Source of the DNA: Artemisia argyi
Taxonomy: Eukaryota > Streptophyta > Magnoliopsida > Asterales > Asteraceae
DNA: 64,000 bases
Assembly (NCBI GenBank): GCA_030686995.1
Contig: CM060687.1
Coordinates: forward strand, 164,385,323-164,449,322
Reading direction: 5' to 3'
Position numbers and translations under genes: made by a program. This document shows, in pieces, positions 58,582-64,000 of this stretch. A model generated the notes under the pieces. It was not told the origin of the DNA, ran no database searches, and was given only the letters and a program-made list of their open reading frames with translations. Numbering within the stretch: position 1 is the stretch's first letter; each line of letters begins with the position of its first letter.

Positions 58582-60067
58582 AAGAAGATGACAGAGATGG
58601 AACAGAAGTAAGGGTGGAACCCGAGGAAATAGTGGGTTCCTGTTGGTTAGAAATGCAAATATTTAACAATTTAGGAATCCATTTAAAATTTGGTTTGTAT
58701 TGTAACCAACGTTGCCAATTCCAACTAGTTTTTGCTTTGTTCTTAGTGAATGCACTAACTTTGGGTGGGTTCCTAGAATTGTTGATTGCTGCTTGTGGGT
58801 TGACTACAACATCTTTAGAAACTGTAGTAGGCGTTTTTTTTAAGGTAGACATAGAAGCATTAGTGGACCTAGAAGAAGAGCCGGATCTACGTTTCATTTT
58901 GCGGTGTAAGAGATTATTAGCTATACATTTGGTATGATCACCAGATAACACACTTTTACGACAAAACACACAAGATGCACTAATATTCAAAACATTTGAA
59001 GGTTCAGCATTCGTTACATTAAGATTTGGATTACAATTTGCCAGATTAGAATCTAAATCAGATGCAACATTAGTTTTATTCGAGTTCCTAAGGTGATCTT
59101 CTACTTCTTGCACTTCTAGTGTTCCACTTTTATGTTGTGAGAGCTTACTCTTTTTAGTCTTCTTAACTCTTTTTGGCTTTGGGCTTCTAACGCTCTTAGG
59201 GGAAACTAGACCTGTGGAAGTGGAAGAGCTAACATTAGAACTCTTAATATGCTTACCCTTATCTGTTATGTCTATTTGAAACATTCCTGGTGCAATCACA
59301 GTTGTGTCAATGAACTTTCCTTTTTGAAGTAGCTTAATTTTCTCTTTCAAATCAATGATGATGTGTTTTTTGTCCTGAATATCAGACTCAAGTAAACCAT
59401 TGTAATAACGAATGTCATCGCGGTTTTGTTGCCATTCGGCGTTTTCAATTTTTAACTCCGCAATTTCATTTTTTAACTCCGCAATTTCATTTTTACGTAG
59501 ACGACATTTGTTTTTACGAGACTCATGATTAGCACATAATTGCAATTCAGTTTCAATACTTTGAGCTTGACACCAATCAATCTTATGTTTAAGTTGACAA
59601 ATTTCATTTGAAAGTTTGTTTATCACATCATCACTGTTTTGACGCAATGTTTCATTTTGATGTTTCAATGATTCATTATGTGACCTCAACGAAACAAGTT
59701 CAGCACAATACTCAGCAAATAATTCAGTATTGCTGGAAAAATGGAGTTCATTCATGAGAGAACTATGAAAATCAGCTTGAACAAGTTGTTCCAAGAGTCG
59801 ATCAGAATCTGCTTTCAAAAATCGGTTTTTCCTTTGTTGAACCAAAATTGCATTTTCATTTAGAGCGAAAATTTCTTTCATATCTTTAACTTCTTTTTGG
59901 AGTTCCTGTTCCCAACGAGTAGCACAATAACGCAAATGATGAACTAAAGGCAGAATTTGTTTTTGAAAAATGTCTCGCTTTTCCCGCTCGTAAGCTGATT
60001 GAAAAGTATGAATTTTAATTTCCGAATGTTGTTCAATGACGTTTTCCAAAATATCGATGCCTTTCAT
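58544..60067 (-). pseudogene. gag: C-terminal, coiled-coil part of the long copia gag
   Basis: 507 open codons. Residues about 30-270 are rich in heptad-like Leu/Glu/Lys patterns (for example EIAELKNEIAELKIENAEW), a probable coiled coil; then a basic Ser/Lys stretch (SPKSVRSPKPKRVKKTKKSK) and CVFCRKSVLSGDH. The frame also reads upstream of 60,067 and joins the previous gag part by a one-base shift near 60,095. A one-base shift near 58,555 separates it from the protease. So this is the middle of a former gag-pol frame and not an independent gene. Such a long coiled-coil gag is far above the size of gag in typical copia elements. Confidence 0.8.
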
Positions 60068-60084
60068 GAATGTTTGAAAATAGT

Positions 60085-62943
60085 CTAAAACTTTATAGCG
60101 TGTCGGTATGGTGTCACATGACCAGAAGAAGGTAATGGACCATTTACTTGTGCCACGGGTTTGACAGGAGCTCCATTGGAAGATGAAACATAAGACTCAG
60201 TAACATACCATGATTTCTCAGGTATTTCTCTTGATGGAACAAAAGATTTTGAAATGTGAGGAGCTTTTGAGTAATCATATGGTTTGCAATATTCAACTTG
60301 ACTCATTTTTGATCGACTCTTCTCTTCAAGTTCGTATTCTTCCTCAGTATCATGTACAATAACACGCACAACATTGTTATCCATCAATTGGTCCATACTG
60401 TACAGCTTAGGATTTGTTTTGAACACAGTGCGAAGAAAAGAGGATCTGTAATCGCCGAGGCCAAAACCTTTTCCTGGTCTTGGTTTTAACGAAAACTTTT
60501 GAATTGTCGTTACGGATTCCCCATGTTTATAAACGATGTTTTGAAAAGCTTTAATTTGACTTTCGAAAGTGATGTTATCATCAAGTAAAGAGCTTTCTTT
60601 TTCTCGTTTTTGCACTTTATGTTCATAAAATTCCTGTTTGCAAGTTATCACCTCTTTACATGTTTTTGAAAGTTCTTGTTGGAGTTGAAGAACTTGTTTT
60701 TGAAGATCATGTTTTTCATTTTCCAGTTTGGAAACGATTTTACCATTTGACTCAACAATGTCATACATTTGCTTTTGAAGATTTTGTTCTTTGACATATG
60801 ATTCTTGAAATGACTTTTCAAAACTTTGTTCACGATGAACGACATATTGCAAGCTTGAAAGTTGCTTTTTATAACATTCAATGTCCTTTCTTAAAGTGGC
60901 ATTTTCTTTCAAAACTTCAGTTTGCATGTCCGTAATGTGATTAGAAAGAAGTTGATTATTAAGTTGTATAGCCGTAACTGTACAGTCAGAAGCTGGATCA
61001 GAAGGAGGTTCATGTTGTTCACTAAAGTCATTTTCGTCTTGCGCAATAGGATCATCAAATGAGACGACAGTGTCATCATCAAATAGTTCATCCTCTTGAG
61101 AAGAAAAAAATGTTTCAGAAGGAACAACTTGCGCCTGATCTGATTCAGAAACATAGGGTGATGCATTAATATGTATGGAGCTTATGGTTAGGTCATTTAC
61201 CTGAGACAAGCCATCAGTGGAGAACACTGGGCCTGAATCATTCAACTGATGTTCCTGCATGTTGGCCATAAGCATCACAGCTGCATTGGCTTCAAGATCT
61301 TCCATTTCATCATCGTTGTAAGCATTAGCAAAGAAATTGTTCTCATGAGCATTGAAAGTTCCTTCCTTTTCATCTTTGAGAGCCATAAGTAATGCCTGCT
61401 TGTGAAACTGACTACCTTTTCTTGGGTGAGGGCATGCAGTTGCAATATGACCTTTTTCGTTGCAGTTGTAGCACCATATCGCATTCCCAGAGACTGTGTT
61501 GTTACTAGCCGCAGCATTGTCATTACTTTGCTGAGGAGCACCTGGATTGTTTCTGAATCCCCCATTGTTGTTGACTCTTTGTCCATATCCAGAATTTCCA
61601 GTATACCCACCTGAACGTCCTGAATTACGATTCTGAATCTCAACTCGACCATCTTGAATGACAGCTTGGTTTCTTGTATTTGATGAAGAACGAAGACGGT
61701 TGTTGGTTTTGTTGGAGAATTTGCTAAAAGCACGAGCAACAAGAGCAAGTCCTTGATTCAACGTATTGACGTCATCATCATCATCTTCAAACTGATTAGA
61801 GTAATACATGTTATCATTGTTGTCATATGGAGCAAGTTGATTAGAAGCGTGTTGAGAAGCAGGAGGATGCTGGTGACTGAAATAATTCTGTTCCTGATCA
61901 TAAGCATGATTAGACATCGGAGGATGTGAAGCAGGAGTTTAAGCAACGAGTGCAAGGGGATTAGAGGTAGGTGGTGATTTGTATCCTCCTTGGGCGAGTT
62001 TGTCTTTTTCAACTTCAGACTCATAGTGCTTGAGATAGTCGTACAACAATCCATATGGATCCGTGTGAAGATTCTTGGCTTGTCTCACAAATGTCACATA
62101 CTTTTGCCACTCAGGACCCAGACTACTAACAAACTTTGTATTGACAGCGATTCATGGAAGAGTTATATCATGTCTCTCTAAATCATTGACGACATTAGTG
62201 AAACGATGAAAGTAAGACTCAAGAAATTCCCCTGGTTCGATCACGATGTTAGTGTATTCCAAGAAAAGTTTAGATTCCATGTCTTCCTTGTTCAGTTGTG
62301 TGCCTTGCATCAGTAGATGGACGTGTTCCCACATAGCTTTTGCAGTTGTTTGAGCATCAACACTTCTGAATATGATATTTGGTATTCCTTGAAGTATGTA
62401 AGACATAGCATACTCATCTGCTTCACAATGGTGTTTTTGTTCCTCAGTAAGTTGAGACTCAGGAACACGCACAGCAGTTGGAGCTACCGGAGGATCAGCC
62501 TGTAGGTCACCGCCAACGTAGTTAACAGGCCAAGGAAATGGTCCTTCAAGGATAACTTGTTTCATGTACTTACCATTGGGTTTCTTGAGCTCAATAAACC
62601 TTAAGAATCGACTTGCCCATTGAACATAATTACCCGGTGTTAGCATTGGTGGGGTGTCAGGAGAGCCTGCTTCGTGTCTGGATTGTTGAGTTGAAATGAC
62701 TTCACACATCCTGTCAAACCAGTGAGTAGGTTTTGGTGGAAGTTGGCTTTGTTGTTGTGACATCGGATAAGATTGTTGTATTGGAACCATTTTTTGAATG
62801 AAGTTATGTTGTTGTGAGTAAACCGGTTGATGATAATATTGTGGTGATTGTTGATACTGTTGTTGTTGCTGATGTTGCTGATGATACTGTTGATACTGAT
62901 GTTACTGAGGATTGTTAAAGTTGTAGTACGGTGGTTGAGACAT
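60085..62943 (-). pseudogene. gag: N-terminal and zinc-knuckle part of the long copia gag, three nonsense codons
   Basis: One frame from ATG 62,943 (MSQPPYYNFNNPQ; first ATG after the leader) to a stop at 60,085. Interrupted by TAA at 62,902-62,904, TGA at 62,152-62,154 and TAA at 61,939-61,941; the frame is not shifted. Order: a Gln/Tyr-rich N-terminus, the copia gag core (WFDRMCEVI, GNYVQWASRFLRFIE, AKAMWEHVHLLMQGT, ESYFHRFTNVVNDL), a linker, the CCHC zinc knuckle CYNCNEKGHIATACPHP (about 61,475-61,425), an acidic region, a coiled coil (60,600-60,950) and a tail. It formed the particle and bound the RNA. Confidence 0.88.
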
Positions 62944-63780
62944 TATGAAACACTTGTGTGAAAAGATGGATCTTGTAGAAGGTATGGTTTTGCAAAATCT
63001 CGAAAAGTAGGCTCAAGTAGATGTTTTCGAAACTTAGTCACAGAACTGGAGATTGCGAAAACTTAATCACTAGTCTTGAGATTGCGAAAAATTGTCCCTT
63101 GGAATTTGCGAAATTAGTGACTAGCAGATTTCGAAAATAATAAGATTGCGAAAGAAAGTTTCTTGAAACAAGGTATATTTTCGAAAAAACTTTGTGATTT
63201 TGAAAAACTAAAGAAGTTTTTCGAAAAACAACTTTGTGATTTCGAAAAATATGTAATTTCGAAAAAACGCAAACACACTTTCGAAATTATACAATTTCGA
63301 AAGTTAACCAAAATTCGAAGTGCTTTTCTTCCTTATACATGTGAGAAAAGACTGAGTCCGCAATTCGTAAGGCGATTGGAGGCAATAGAACACTTTCTCG
63401 AAACTTGGTGAATAAGGTGTTTTCGAAATATTGCAAAAACTTTGTTTTTCAAGGAAAGCAATCCAAAAACGAGTTTTTAGTGCAAGATTTTTGTACTTCA
63501 AGTTGTAAAATGATGAAATATAGAATAAAGTTAAAAACTTGACAATAATTTTCAAAAATTTAATAAATTTCGAAAAATAGTACAAACATGCAAATCGTTA
63601 TTTTGAGGAAAAGATCGAAACTTTTGTGTTTGAAATGGTTTGTAGCACAAATTTGTAAGCAAATATGTGATAAAAACCAAAAGAACAAACAAGAAAGTAC
63701 AATTTTTAACAAAAAAATAACGACTAAAACAAGTGTTAAGGATCGAATTTCAAAAGAAACAAAACAACACCTTCATATGG
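62944..63780 (-). other. Leader of the large copia element, rich in TTTCGAAA words
   Basis: Non-coding on the element strand. TTTCGAAA occurs ten times between about 63,020 and 63,575, with further near matches (CTCGAAA, TTGCGAAA). Short frames over it on both strands are composition effects. Confidence 0.85.
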
Positions 63781-63792
63781 CGAATGATACCA
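63781..63792 (-). other. Large copia primer binding site
   Basis: Minus strand TGGTATCATTCG, two bases from the 5' LTR. The first eight bases match the initiator-Met tRNA site, the rest does not, so the primer identity is uncertain. Confidence 0.65.
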
Positions 63793-63794
63793 CT

Positions 63795-64000
63795 TGTTAG
63801 GTCACCATATTGATTTCACACAAACAAGAATGAGATAGATATAAGGATGGGATGAATATTTGAATATGAGAATGATAAGAGCAAGAGTTTCCTTATGATT
63901 TCAAATAATAAACCAAGTTTTACATTAGCCTAAGACTTGTATTTATAGGTGAGGAGCTAGGGCAACACTCCTAGTCCTCCCTTCATGGATTTCGTATGGG
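63795..64000 (-). repeat. Large copia 5' LTR, partial (runs off the window)
   Basis: The first 206 bases (plus-strand reading) match 46,390-46,595 with four differences. TATA box on the minus strand at about 63,941-63,949. Confidence 0.95.

Larger units (their letters stand above)
46390..64000 (-). mobile_element. Very large Ty1-copia retrotransposon with a third gene (about 17.7 kb or more)
   Basis: Left (3') LTR 46,390-46,733 and right (5') LTR from 63,795 to the window edge enclose 17,061 bp. On the minus strand the order is LTR, PBS, leader, gag (two parts), protease-integrase, RT-RNase H, spacer, ORF3, long 3' region, PPT, LTR. Copia order (integrase before RT) is clear. LTRs of only 344 bp with so long an interior are unusual. 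The two LTRs differ at 4 places in the 206 bp that can be compared. Coding genes carry six premature stops and two frameshifts, so this copy is not autonomous now. Confidence 0.93.

Overview
This window looks like gene-poor, repeat-packed DNA from a flowering plant. I find no intact host gene, rRNA or tRNA gene. Almost everything that can be classified is a transposable element: Ty1-copia and Ty3-gypsy LTR retrotransposons (Tat, Athila and SIRE-like types), a decayed LINE, a tRNA-derived SINE, short inverted-repeat DNA elements, a CACTA end, tandem repeats and microsatellites. A eudicot is likely. The long coiled-coil gag and the extra 3' gene of the large copia element remind me of predicted proteins common in Asteraceae genomes, but that is recollection and was not checked here.

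Layout, left part (1-22,159). A decayed LINE (1-2,400, with a 3' part at 18,265-19,340) surrounds an insertion at 3,172-17,392. This is a large non-autonomous LTR element (called LARD1 here) with 1.8-kb LTRs, a GTTTG target duplication, a PBS and a PPT, but no recognisable protein. LARD1 itself carries a 2.77-kb solo LTR (10,647-13,418, target duplication ATTCA). At 20,352-21,862 a tRNA-type SINE with a 16-bp target duplication ends in (TA)n, and a foldback element full of CACATGTG and TTTCGAAA-like words sits inside that TA tract.

Middle part (22,160-39,668). A young minus-strand non-autonomous LTR element (LARD2, 22,160-30,768, target duplication CCGAC) has two 1,643-bp LTRs that differ at only about 17 positions by eye. 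LARD1 and LARD2 share a promoter core in their LTRs and a conserved block in their leaders, and both carry clusters of short palindrome-forming words of different sequence at the same leader position. The rest is intergenic DNA with a CACTA end, a MULE-like MITE, a three-copy 254-bp tandem repeat, a second inverted-repeat element inside a (TA)n tract, and a GGGCCCGTTTGG-type MITE.

Right part (39,669-64,000) is a stack of four nested insertions: a Tat-type gypsy element (LTR, gag, protease) cut by an Athila element (LTR, PBS, gag), cut by a LARD2-family LTR, cut by a very large minus-strand copia element that runs off the right edge. The copia element has 344-bp LTRs around about 17 kb of interior. 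It encodes gag, protease-integrase, RT-RNase H, and a separate downstream gene (ORF3) of about 1,400 codons. All its genes are damaged, mostly by single nonsense changes of the C-to-T or G-to-A type. The most unusual structure is the repeated short palindromic words in non-coding parts of four different elements, especially TTTCGAAA, which clusters both in the leader before gag and in the spacer before ORF3.
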